This document shows, one piece after another, positions 41,304 to 49,688 of a stretch of 64,000 nt of DNA. Source of the DNA: Amycolatopsis decaplanina DSM 44594 (GTDB taxonomy: Bacteria > Actinomycetota > Actinomycetes > Mycobacteriales > Pseudonocardiaceae); the NCBI RefSeq assembly GCF_000342005.1, contig NZ_AOHO01000037.1, forward strand, positions 1 to 64,000. Reading direction: 5' to 3'. The notes below the pieces were generated by a model that saw nothing but the letters and a program-made list of their open reading frames with translations, was not told where the DNA came from and made no database searches. How positions within the stretch are numbered: the first letter of the stretch is position 1; each line of letters begins with the position of its first letter. Made by a program: the position numbers and the translations under genes.

Positions 41304-42710
41304 TCAGGAACCGCAGGCCGCGACCGCCGGCAGGACCGTTCCGCCGTCACGCAAGATCGCCGGATCCAGCGGGGCCCCGGTCGGCACCAGGTTCAACAGG
41401 GTGATGGGCAGCCCGTTCGAGGCGGCGGGATCGAAGCCGAGTGCCTTCGCGCCTTCCTGGGGAACCGGGTACTTCACGCCGGTGTCGGTCACCAGGAAGA
41501 GGGCGTCACCGGCCCGTCCCGACGCGGCGGAGGCCCGGACGAGGGCACCCGAACCGGGACGCACCGAGATCCGGTCGATCCGGGAGCAGGGTGCCGCGAT
41601 CCCGGGCCCGGCCGTCGGCGCCTGGCCGGACCGGGTGAGCGTGTCCGTCACCGCCACTTGGGTGCGTGGCGCGTCGCCGTCCGGGGTGACGAGCGCGCAC
41701 AGGCCCTGTCCACTGTGGAGAGTCGCGGCCTTCGGCGGTTTCACGGGCGGAGGCTGCTCGACCGAGGACAGGTGCTCGCTGACCACCCGTCCGGGCAGCG
41801 GGGCCACCGCGATGTCCCCGCCGCCGTACGCGGCCCGGCGGACCTCCGGATCGGCGGTCAGCAGCCGGGCGTCCAGTTCGGACAGCGGCGTGAGACCCGC
41901 CTTCGTCAGCACGTACTGCCGCGCGGGTTCCCCGGACACGGTGTAGAGCCTGCCGATCCGCGATTCCGTTCCGCCGAGGGCGGGTCCGGCGTCGCCGAGC
42001 CCGTCGATCGCGGGCGGCGCGAAGTCCGGGCCCGCGGGCAGCGCGTCCAGCAACGCCGCCGGGACCTTGGCGGGCTGGAGGACCCCGTCCACCGCGTCGA
42101 GCGCGCCGCGGCCGGTCTCCACCCGGTGCCGTTTGCCCTTCCACAGCAGAAAGGTCGTCCCGTCCGGGGTGACCGCGACGACCGCGGCCTCGTCACCGAG
42201 GGGTCGCGCGGTCGCGCCACCGACGCGCAGCGCGGTCGGCCCGGACTGATCGCGGTCCACGGAGGTGCACACCTCCCACGGATCCTCGGCGAGGACGGGA
42301 AGCGAGTCCGGCGCGCCGATGATCCCCAGTGGTTCGCCGCGCGGCACCTCTTTGAGCGAGGCCTCGGAGACATGCTTGAGCGCGAGCTGGTTCCCGGCGA
42401 CCAGTTTGGCCGAGGCGAAGTTCAGCACCGGCAACAGCTTTCCGCCGGCGTAGAGGAATCGCGCCCCCGACGAGTCGGCCACGACCAGCGCGCCCTCCAC
42501 CCGCCAGGACTTGTTCCCGCCCGGGGAGACCAGCCCGAACACCAGCAGGCCGAGACAGGCGAGGACGGCGACCAGCATGCCGATGACACTGCCGCGGTAG
42601 GTCCGGTGCAAGGGGCTCTCCGGCGCGTCGGGATCGACCCGCAGCAGTGCCGAGGTCAACCGGCCCAGCATGAACCGGTGTGCCTGGACCTGATCGGTTT
42701 TGGCGTTCAT
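41304..42710 (-). CDS. eccB: type VII secretion protein EccB
   Basis: A 468-aa membrane protein of the ESX core. Residues 1-40 are cytosolic (MNAKTDQVQAHRFMLGRLTSALL, a well-conserved EccB start), one transmembrane helix GSVIGMLVAVLACLGLLVFG lies at about 40-62, and the rest is the periplasmic repeat domain with scattered Cys. In mycobacteria EccB binds EccC, EccD and EccE in the inner-membrane complex. It starts 4 nt after the eccD stop, so translation is coupled. Length is normal for the family. Confidence 0.93.
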   Translation of the reverse strand: MNAKTDQVQAHRFMLGRLTSALLRVDPDAPESPLHRTYRGSVIGMLVAVLACLGLLVFGLVSPGGNKSWRVEGALVVADSSGARFLYAGGKLLPVLNFASAKLVAGNQLALKHVSEASLKEVPRGEPLGIIGAPDSLPVLAEDPWEVCTSVDRDQSGPTALRVGGATARPLGDEAAVVAVTPDGTTFLLWKGKRHRVETGRGALDAVDGVLQPAKVPAALLDALPAGPDFAPPAIDGLGDAGPALGGTESRIGRLYTVSGEPARQYVLTKAGLTPLSELDARLLTADPEVRRAAYGGGDIAVAPLPGRVVSEHLSSVEQPPPVKPPKAATLHSGQGLCALVTPDGDAPRTQVAVTDTLTRSGQAPTAGPGIAAPCSRIDRISVRPGSGALVRASAASGRAGDALFLVTDTGVKYPVPQEGAKALGFDPAASNGLPITLLNLVPTGAPLDPAILRDGGTVLPAVAACGS

Positions 42711-42714
42711 CCGC

Positions 42715-44088
42715 TCAACCCCCGAAACCGCGCACGAACGCGAACACGCCGATCAACCACAACGCGAGCGGCAGCAACGAGACCGCGGCGAGGGTCTCCG
42801 CGAGGTCCGCGAGCCTGCCCCATTGCGGCAACATCCGGCGTCCGGGCAGGGTCCAGCGCGCCACCAGCACCAGGGCGGCCAGCGCGAACACACCCGCGAC
42901 CAGCGGCAGCGGAGTGGCCGAACCCGTCTGTGCGGCCAGCAGCAGGCGCAGCACGCCGTACACGCCCGGCACGATCACCGAGAGCCGCTGCCACACGCTG
43001 CCCAGCGCGCGGCCGTGCACCAGCAGCAACAGGCTCAGCACGGCGGCGAACGTGACCGCCTGCCACGACCGGTCGCGGACCACGAATTCGAGTGTGACCA
43101 GGCAGGCGAGGCCGATGGCGGCGAACAGCGCGGTCACGAAGGCATCCGCGATCAGGCCCTTGCCGACGACCTCGTCACCGGGGTGCGGATCGAGTTCCTC
43201 CTGTAGTTCCTGGGCCGTGGTCGGCAGGCCCGGCAGCCGCAGCCCGGACAGCCGGAAGGCGATCCTCGGCACGAAGGCACCGAGCAGGACGGCGATCACC
43301 GCGATGATCGTCGCCGAAGCGGACGCGGATTCGCCGCCGAGCATGAGCACCAGGCCACCGGTCGCGCACAGCAGCCCGAACACCGCGACGGAGACGAACA
43401 CCGGCGCGAAACCCGCCACCGCCGCCATCCCGAGCGCGGCGGCTCCCGCACCCGCGACACAGGCGGCCAGCAGCCGCGCCCCGGTCAGCACCGGGCCATC
43501 GGGACCGTGCGGGATGAGCGAACCGGCCAAGCCGACGAACGGGACCGCCGCCAGCGCCAGCGCCAAGGCCGCGGCGCTGTCACCGAGCGCGCGGGCGGCC
43601 GTGGCGGCGCACACCAGCAGGAAGAAGGCCGCCACCCCGGCGGACAGCGCCGTCGGCCAGGTGGGGGGCGCGGTCACCAGGAGCCGGAACCCGAGCGCCA
43701 CCGCGGCCAGCACACCGCCGAGCAGCGTCCACCGGGTGGCCTGCGCGCTCCACGAATCCGGCCGGGCGCGGGCCTCGGTGGACAGGCCGTCGATGATGTC
43801 GTCGAAATGCACGGCGGGCAGTTGTTCCCGCCGCGGCCGCAGATGCAGGGTCTCACCGTCGCGCAGTTCGAGAACGTCGACAGTGGACTCCTGGTCCAGC
43901 GGTGGATCGCCGAGCCGTTGCAGGATCCAGCCGTCGTGATCCACGCCCTCCTCCGCGAGATCCTGACCCGCGTGGGCGAGGATAGTCGGCATCAGATCGA
44001 TCAACGGGATGTCCACCGGGACGGCCAGCGCGAAACTGGTCGCCGGAGCACGGACACGGAGCTTGCACAGTCCTGAAGTGGTCGCCAT
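42715..44088 (-). CDS. eccD: type VII secretion integral membrane protein EccD
   Basis: A 457-aa protein from ATG 44088; the frame stays open further upstream, but MATTSGLCKLRVRAP is the expected N-terminus. Residues 1-95 form a ubiquitin-like YukD domain (DLMPTILAHAG, LDQESTVDVLELRDGETLHL). About 11 hydrophobic helices follow from about residue 130 to the end. EccD lines the membrane pore of ESX complexes. It is divergent from eccC across 122 nt that should contain promoters for both directions, and it leads the long minus-strand operon ending at 3414. Confidence 0.92.
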   Translation of the reverse strand: MATTSGLCKLRVRAPATSFALAVPVDIPLIDLMPTILAHAGQDLAEEGVDHDGWILQRLGDPPLDQESTVDVLELRDGETLHLRPRREQLPAVHFDDIIDGLSTEARARPDSWSAQATRWTLLGGVLAAVALGFRLLVTAPPTWPTALSAGVAAFFLLVCAATAARALGDSAAALALALAAVPFVGLAGSLIPHGPDGPVLTGARLLAACVAGAGAAALGMAAVAGFAPVFVSVAVFGLLCATGGLVLMLGGESASASATIIAVIAVLLGAFVPRIAFRLSGLRLPGLPTTAQELQEELDPHPGDEVVGKGLIADAFVTALFAAIGLACLVTLEFVVRDRSWQAVTFAAVLSLLLLVHGRALGSVWQRLSVIVPGVYGVLRLLLAAQTGSATPLPLVAGVFALAALVLVARWTLPGRRMLPQWGRLADLAETLAAVSLLPLALWLIGVFAFVRGFGG

Positions 44089-44210
44089 GGCACACGCCTT
44101 CGATCGGGCGACCGACGCGGGGAATCGTGAGTGAACCGTCGCGTGGTCGGATTTCGTCACCTCTAGTGGAGCTGCCACCACAGCGCGTCCGAGAGGGAAG
44201 GAATCCGGGC
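44089..44210. promoter_or_regulatory. divergent promoter region between eccD and eccC
   Basis: This 122-nt gap separates the 5' ends of the minus-strand eccD-to-toxin operon and plus-strand eccC, so promoters for both must lie here or overlap the starts. I could not pick convincing -35/-10 pairs by eye. The eccC ribosome site (ggaagga, 44196-44202) is at its right end. Confidence 0.55.
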
Positions 44211-47200
44211 TTGAGTGTAATCACATTCCGCAAGGGGCCGCGACGGCCAGGACCGGAAATGCCCGAGGGCGAGCTGAGTATCCAGGAACCGCCCACGCTG
44301 CCCGAGGTCCAGCGCAGCGCCGGCGCGGTCATGATGTACCTGCCGATGGCGCTGTCGTCGACGGCGACGGTGCTGCTGTTCGTCCGGCCGGGTGAGAACG
44401 GCGCGTTCAGCTACCTGGCCGCCGGGCTGATGACCGTGTCCTCGATGGCCATGCTGATCGGCCAGCTCGGCCGCAGCGCGGGCGAACGCAAACAGAAACT
44501 CAACGACGCCAGGCGCGATTATCTCCGCTACCTGGCTCAATCGAGGCGCAAGGTCAGGGAAGTGGTGAGCAGCCAGCGGCAGGCACTGGCCTGGCGGCAC
44601 CCCGACCCGACCTCGCTGTGGTCGCTGCCCGGCACGACCCGCATGTGGGAACGGGACGCGCAGGACGACGACTTCGGCGAGATCCGCGTCGCACGGGGCC
44701 CGCAACGCCTCGCGTGGCGGCTGAACCCGTTGTCCACCAAGCCTGTCGACGACCTCGAACCGCTGTCCGCGCACGCGCTGCGCCGGTTCATCCACGCCTA
44801 CGGCACGGTGCCCGATCAGCCGGTCGCGGTGTTCCTGCCGTCGTTCGCCCGGATCCTGGTGCAGGCCGCGGGTGAGGAGGGAGAACGGATCCGGGCGCTC
44901 GCGCGGTCGATGATCGCGCATATCGCGGTCTTCCACTCCCCCGCCGAACTGCGGATCGTCGTGCTCGCCGCACCGGAACGCCGGGCCGCGTGGGAATGGG
45001 TGAAATGGCTGCCGCACAACCTCCACCCCAGTGAGACCGACGGGGCGGGGGAAGCCCGGCTGGTGGTGGAGTCGATCGCGGAGCTGGAGACCGCGATGGG
45101 CGACGAATTCGCCATCCGGCCCGGCTTCGATCCGGACGCCCTGCCCGACGTCCACGAGCCCTGCGTGATGCTGTTCGTGGACGGGGTCACCGTGGCGCCC
45201 ACCTCCCGGCTCGCCGGTGAGGGCTACCGCAACACCACCCTCGTGGACCTCTCCTCCGCACTGTCCATTCAGGACGATCCGCTGACACTGCGGCTCCGGC
45301 TCGAGGACAGGACGCTGAAGCTGATCACGGTCGATCAGCACAACAAGGAGGTGGCCGGCGACCTCGGCCGCCCGGACGGGATCGGACTCCACACGGCGAC
45401 GGCGCTGGCTATGCGGCTCGCGCCCTACCGGGTCGGCGCGCGGCGCAAGTCGGCCGAGCCGATGGCCGTGAACTTCGACCTGACGGCCATGCTGGGCATC
45501 AACGACATCCAGACCTACGACGTCGCCGCGGGCTGGGCGGCGAAACGGCCCGGCGGCAGGCTCCGCGTGCCGCTCGGCATCGGTCCGGGCGGCCAGAAGG
45601 TCGACCTCGACATCAAGGAATCCGCCCAGTCCGGCATGGGCCCGCACGGCATGCTGATCGGGGCGACCGGTTCCGGGAAGTCGGAACTGCTGCGCACCCT
45701 GGTGCTGGCGCTCGCGCTCACGCATTCGTCGGAGATCCTGAACTTCGTCCTGGTGGACTTCAAGGGTGGCGCGACGTTCCTCGGCCTCGACGGGCTGCCG
45801 CACACCTCCGCGGTGATCACGAACCTCGCCGACGAGGCCGCGCTGGTCGGCCGGATGCGCGAGGCGCTCAACGGGGAACTGGTGCGGCGCCAGGAACTTC
45901 TGCGCAAAGCGGGTAACTACAGTTCCGCGCTGGACTACGAACGGGCGCGGGCGAACGGGGCCCCGCTCGATCCACTGCCGACCCTGTTCCTGGTGGTGGA
46001 CGAGTTCAGCGAGCTGCTGTCGGCGCATCGCGACTTCATGGACCTGTTCATCATGATCGGACGGCTCGGCCGTTCGCTGGGCGTCCATCTGCTGCTCGCC
46101 TCGCAGCGGCTCGACGAAAGCCGGATCCACCAGCTGGAATCGCATCTGTCCTACCGGATCGGCCTGCGCACCTTCTCCGCCATGGAAAGCCGCGGCGTGC
46201 TCGGGGTGCCGGACGCCTATCAGCTGCCGTCCGATCCGGGGAACGGGTTCCTCAAGAGCGGCACCGCCGCGCTGGACCGGTTCAAGGCGGCCTACGTCTC
46301 CGGTCCGCACCGCGTGGTCCGCCGGAACGTCGAACAGGCGGTGGTGGCGCAGCAGGTCGTGCCGTTCACCTCGAAGTTCGCCGCCCGCGCCGAACCGGTG
46401 CCCGAACCCGAGCCGGTGGTGGCCGAACCCGAACCCGAAGGTTCGGTGCCGAGCCTGCTGGAGCTGGCCGTCGACCGGCTCCGCGACGCCGGTCCGCCCG
46501 CCCACCAGGTCTGGCTGCCGCCGCTGGACGCGCCCAGTTCCCTCGACGAACTGCTGCCGCCGTTGGTGGAGACACCCGGACACGGGCTCACCGCGCCGGA
46601 GTGGTCCGGCCGCGGTGCGCTGACCGTCCCGATCGGACTGATCGACCGGCCGTTCGAGCAGGCGCGGGATCCGCTGCTCGTCGACCTGGCGGGCAGCGAC
46701 GGGCACGTCGCGATCGTCGGTGGTCCGCAGAGCGGCAAGAGCACGGCCCTACGGACCCTCATCACCGCGCTGGCGCTGACCCACACCCCGGCCGAGGTCC
46801 AGTTCTACTGCCTCGACTTCGGCGGTGGAACGCTGACCAGCCTGCGGAAACTCCCGCATGTCGGCGGAGTGACCGGCAGGCTCGACGTCGAACGCATCCA
46901 CCGCACCATCGGCGAGGTCACCGCGCTGCTGACCCGCCGGGAGCGGTTCTTCACCGACAACGACATCGATTCGATGGCCACCTACCGGCGCAAGCGGGCG
47001 TCCGGGGAATTCGCCGATCAGCGGCACGGCGACGTCTTCCTGGTGGTGGACGGCTGGTCCACGATCCGGCAGGACTTCATGGATCTGCTGCCGACGTTCG
47101 TCGAACTGGCCTCACGCGGCCTCAACTACGGCATCCACCTGATGTTGGCGTCGAGCAGGTGGAGCGAGATCATCAGCGCCGTCCGCGACCTCGTCGGCAC

Positions 47201-48185
47201 GCAACTCGAACTCCGGCTCGGCGACCCGGTCGATTCGGTGATCAACATGCGCGCGGCGGCGACCGTGCCGAAGATCCCCGGCCGCGGCCTCACCGACAAG
47301 GAACTGCACTTCCTCACCGCGCTGCCGTCGATCGACGGGGTGGACCGCGACGTCGCCGACCACGTCGAGGCCCTGGTGGACCGGATCGTCGCGGCGTGGC
47401 CCGGCCCGCCCGCTCCCGCGGTCCGGATGCTGCCGCCGGTACTGGACCGGGCCGAACTCCCCGGCCCGGACGCGGACGTGCGCCTCGCGCTCGGCCTGGA
47501 CGACCAGCGTCTCGAACCGCTGTGGCACGACTTCGAGGACAACCCGCACCTGATGGTCGTCGGCGACGTGGAATCCGGGAAGACGAACCTGCTGCGGCTG
47601 GTGATCGACGGCATCACCCAGCGGTACACCCCGCAGGAGGCCCGGATCATCACCGTCGACTACCGCCGCGGCCTGTACGACGCCGTGCCCAAGGAATACC
47701 AGCTGGGCTACGCGGTTTCCGGGGACTCGGTGCACGACATGATCGACGGTGTCGCGCGGGCGGTCCAGACCCGGATGCCCGGCCCGGACATCACGCCGGC
47801 GCGTCTGCGGTTGCGTGACTGGTGGACCGGACCACAGGTGTTCGTCGTGATCGACGACTACGACATGGTGGCGTCGTCGTCGAATTCCCTGTTCCAGCAA
47901 CTGTTCGACCCGCTGGCGCAGGGTAACGCGCTCGGTCTGCACCTGGTCGTGGCCCGTGGCGCCAACGGGATCGGGCGCGGTGCGAACGATCCGCTGCTGC
48001 GGCGGCTCGCCGAGGTCAACACCCCGGTGATGCTGCTCTCGTGCCCGCTTTCGGAAGGCATCGTGTTCGGCGAGCTGCGGCCCCGCGTCCTGATCCCCGG
48101 GCGGGCGCAGTACGCCACCCGGCGCGGCACGACCATCGTGCAGACGGCCCTCTCGGCCCACGAGGCGGCGCTCGTCGCGAAATGA
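44211..48185 (+). CDS. eccC: type VII secretion ATPase EccC (single polypeptide, three FtsK/SpoIIIE domains)
   Basis: A 1,324-aa motor of the secretion system. TTG 44211 is chosen because GGAAGGA lies 8 nt upstream and the product LSVITFRKGPRRPGPEMP matches the usual EccC start. Two transmembrane segments occur at about residues 40-100 (MMYLPMALSSTATVLLFV, YLAAGLMTVSSMAMLIG). Three ATPase domains follow, with Walker A GATGSGKS (about 484), GGPQSGKS (about 837) and GDVESGKT (about 1118) and Walker B LFLVVDEF, VFLVVDGW and VFVVIDDY. All three P-loops are intact. ESX-1 splits this protein into EccCa and EccCb; here it is fused, as in most ESX loci. It lies alone on the plus strand, divergent from eccD. 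Confidence 0.95.
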   Translation: MSVITFRKGPRRPGPEMPEGELSIQEPPTLPEVQRSAGAVMMYLPMALSSTATVLLFVRPGENGAFSYLAAGLMTVSSMAMLIGQLGRSAGERKQKLNDARRDYLRYLAQSRRKVREVVSSQRQALAWRHPDPTSLWSLPGTTRMWERDAQDDDFGEIRVARGPQRLAWRLNPLSTKPVDDLEPLSAHALRRFIHAYGTVPDQPVAVFLPSFARILVQAAGEEGERIRALARSMIAHIAVFHSPAELRIVVLAAPERRAAWEWVKWLPHNLHPSETDGAGEARLVVESIAELETAMGDEFAIRPGFDPDALPDVHEPCVMLFVDGVTVAPTSRLAGEGYRNTTLVDLSSALSIQDDPLTLRLRLEDRTLKLITVDQHNKEVAGDLGRPDGIGLHTATALAMRLAPYRVGARRKSAEPMAVNFDLTAMLGINDIQTYDVAAGWAAKRPGGRLRVPLGIGPGGQKVDLDIKESAQSGMGPHGMLIGATGSGKSELLRTLVLALALTHSSEILNFVLVDFKGGATFLGLDGLPHTSAVITNLADEAALVGRMREALNGELVRRQELLRKAGNYSSALDYERARANGAPLDPLPTLFLVVDEFSELLSAHRDFMDLFIMIGRLGRSLGVHLLLASQRLDESRIHQLESHLSYRIGLRTFSAMESRGVLGVPDAYQLPSDPGNGFLKSGTAALDRFKAAYVSGPHRVVRRNVEQAVVAQQVVPFTSKFAARAEPVPEPEPVVAEPEPEGSVPSLLELAVDRLRDAGPPAHQVWLPPLDAPSSLDELLPPLVETPGHGLTAPEWSGRGALTVPIGLIDRPFEQARDPLLVDLAGSDGHVAIVGGPQSGKSTALRTLITALALTHTPAEVQFYCLDFGGGTLTSLRKLPHVGGVTGRLDVERIHRTIGEVTALLTRRERFFTDNDIDSMATYRRKRASGEFADQRHGDVFLVVDGWSTIRQDFMDLLPTFVELASRGLNYGIHLMLASSRWSEIISAVRDLVGTQLELRLGDPVDSVINMRAAATVPKIPGRGLTDKELHFLTALPSIDGVDRDVADHVEALVDRIVAAWPGPPAPAVRMLPPVLDRAELPGPDADVRLALGLDDQRLEPLWHDFEDNPHLMVVGDVESGKTNLLRLVIDGITQRYTPQEARIITVDYRRGLYDAVPKEYQLGYAVSGDSVHDMIDGVARAVQTRMPGPDITPARLRLRDWWTGPQVFVVIDDYDMVASSSNSLFQQLFDPLAQGNALGLHLVVARGANGIGRGANDPLLRRLAEVNTPVMLLSCPLSEGIVFGELRPRVLIPGRAQYATRRGTTIVQTALSAHEAALVAK

Positions 48186-48252
48186 CCGGACCCGCCCTTC
48201 CGCCATCGCCCCCCATCAGTGGCGGAAGGGCTTCCCGGCGGCTGGTTCTCAA

Positions 48253-48307
48253 GTCCGTGAAGGCCTCCTTGAGGGACTCTGGGTCCCTCAAGGAGGCCTT
48301 CACGGAC
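48253..48307. terminator. perfect 25-bp palindrome, bidirectional terminator / REP-like element
   Basis: Arms 48253-48277 and 48283-48307 are exact reverse complements around the 5-nt loop tctgg; the core is aaggcctccttgaggg. It lies between convergent eccC and the mycosin gene, where a bidirectional terminator is expected. A part of the same sequence (aaggaggccttc) recurs at 48385-48396, next to a second stem ccttccct/agggaagg (48363-48370, 48381-48388), which suggests a dispersed repeat family rather than a unique terminator. Confidence 0.8.
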
Positions 48308-48411
48308 CGCCTGACCTGGGCGAACATGCCTGAAACGCGACCGCCCCACCGGCCTTAAGTTCCTTCCCTACTTGAGAGCAGGGAAGGAGGCCTTCGCGAC
48401 ATCTCAGGCAC

Positions 48412-49539
48412 TCACGACCACCGTGACCCGGCACGCCATCCTCGACGCCGCCCCCTCGGCACCACGACGGCGGCCGCGCCCAGCAAAGCGACAGCCACCA
48501 CGACACCCGCCACGACCGCCCAAGCCGCCTGCCGCGCGGGCCCCAGGTCCGGGCCGGGCGTCACCACCACCGGTTCCCGGCGCGCGGTGGCGGCGCCCGC
48601 CGCGGTCGATACCGACGTCAGCGCCGCGAGCGGATCGAGCACGGTGACCCCGGCCTGCGGGGACGCGGTGTCCCTCAGCCGCCGGGTGATGTCGGCGGCG
48701 GTCGCCTCCGGCCGGTACGACCGGATCAGCGCCGCCGCGGCCGCCACGTGCGCGGCGGCGAACGCGGGGCCCACACCGATCGCGGCGCCTCCGCCGGGTC
48801 CTTTGCCCACGACGAGATTTCCCGGTGCGGCAAGGGATCCGGGTACGGCCTTGCCGTCGGGTTTCCCGTCCGGACCGATGGCGGACACCGCCAGCACGCC
48901 GGGGAACGCCGCCGGGTAGTACGGGCCCGGCGAGGCGTCGCGCGCCTTGGTCGTGTCCCGGCCCGCCGCCGCGACGATCAGCGCGCCCGCCGCGACGGCC
49001 CGGTCGACAGCCTGTTTCAGCGCGGGATCCGCCTCTGTGACGGCCGTGGCGACGCAGATGATCCGCGCGCCTGCCGTGACCGCGCCGTCGAGGGCGCCCG
49101 CGATACTCGCCGCGGTCGCCGCGCCGGTCTTCTCCGTCCCGCGCACCGCGAGCACCCGCGCCCCGGGCGCGAGCCCGGAAACCTTGGCACCGTCCGCCAG
49201 GGGCGCCGCGATCAGGCTCGCGACGACGGTGCCGTGCCCGACGCAGTCCGTTCCGGCGTCACCGACCGGCTGGACCGGCAGGACCGCTTTGTCGACCCCG
49301 GTGTCCACCACGGCGACGGTGACGCCTTCGCCCGTCGACAAGGCCCAAAGCCGGTCCGCGCCGAGATAAGGCAGCTGCCACGGCGCCGAAGGAATCTTCT
49401 TGCCCGAGAAGGAAGTGCACGCCTGCCCGGCCTTCAGTGTCTGCGGGATCTGCGGGAGCTCGGTGTCCTGCGCGGCCGCGAGACCGCCGTTCGCCAGCAA
49501 GGTGAGCGTCGCGCACGCCACGGCCAGGGGTCGCCTCAT
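48412..49539 (-). CDS. mycP: mycosin (subtilisin-like T7SS protein) lacking catalytic Ser and oxyanion Asn
   Basis: A 375-aa protein from ATG 49539: signal peptide (MRRPLAVACATLTLLANGGLAAA), subtilase domain and C-terminal transmembrane helix (AWAVVAGVVVAVALLGAAAVVV) with a basic tail, the complete mycosin architecture. The catalytic Asp (VAVVDTGVD) and His (CVGHGTVVAS) are present. The Ser motif, normally GTSFAAP, reads GPAFAAA (codon GCG), and the oxyanion Asn, normally AAAGN, reads AAAGR. The protein should therefore be unable to cleave peptides by the subtilisin mechanism. Mycosins are also structural parts of ESX complexes, so it may be kept for that. It is convergent to eccC and divergent from the AAA+ fusion gene. 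Confidence 0.88.
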   Translation of the reverse strand: MRRPLAVACATLTLLANGGLAAAQDTELPQIPQTLKAGQACTSFSGKKIPSAPWQLPYLGADRLWALSTGEGVTVAVVDTGVDKAVLPVQPVGDAGTDCVGHGTVVASLIAAPLADGAKVSGLAPGARVLAVRGTEKTGAATAASIAGALDGAVTAGARIICVATAVTEADPALKQAVDRAVAAGALIVAAAGRDTTKARDASPGPYYPAAFPGVLAVSAIGPDGKPDGKAVPGSLAAPGNLVVGKGPGGGAAIGVGPAFAAAHVAAAAALIRSYRPEATAADITRRLRDTASPQAGVTVLDPLAALTSVSTAAGAATARREPVVVTPGPDLGPARQAAWAVVAGVVVAVALLGAAAVVVPRGRRRGWRAGSRWS

Positions 49540-49688
49540 CGTCCCAGTCCAGCACGGGCCGCGCGGCCCGCCCAGGAAGAACCACCGGCAGGATCGCCGG
49601 GCCGATGAACCCAATCGGACCTCCACCGCGTTGTCCAGGGTGGAGCCGGAGGACGGGTTCCGATCGGAGAACGACGAGGGGAGCGCTC

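Noticed and set aside
38328..43055. 1,575-aa plus-strand open frame across the eccB/esx/proline-rich genes
   Set aside because: Spans several genuine minus-strand genes and their ribosome sites; composition typical of antisense frames.
44163..46706. 847-aa minus-strand open frame opposite eccC
   Set aside because: Antisense shadow; the plus strand has three Walker A/B sets and membrane helices.
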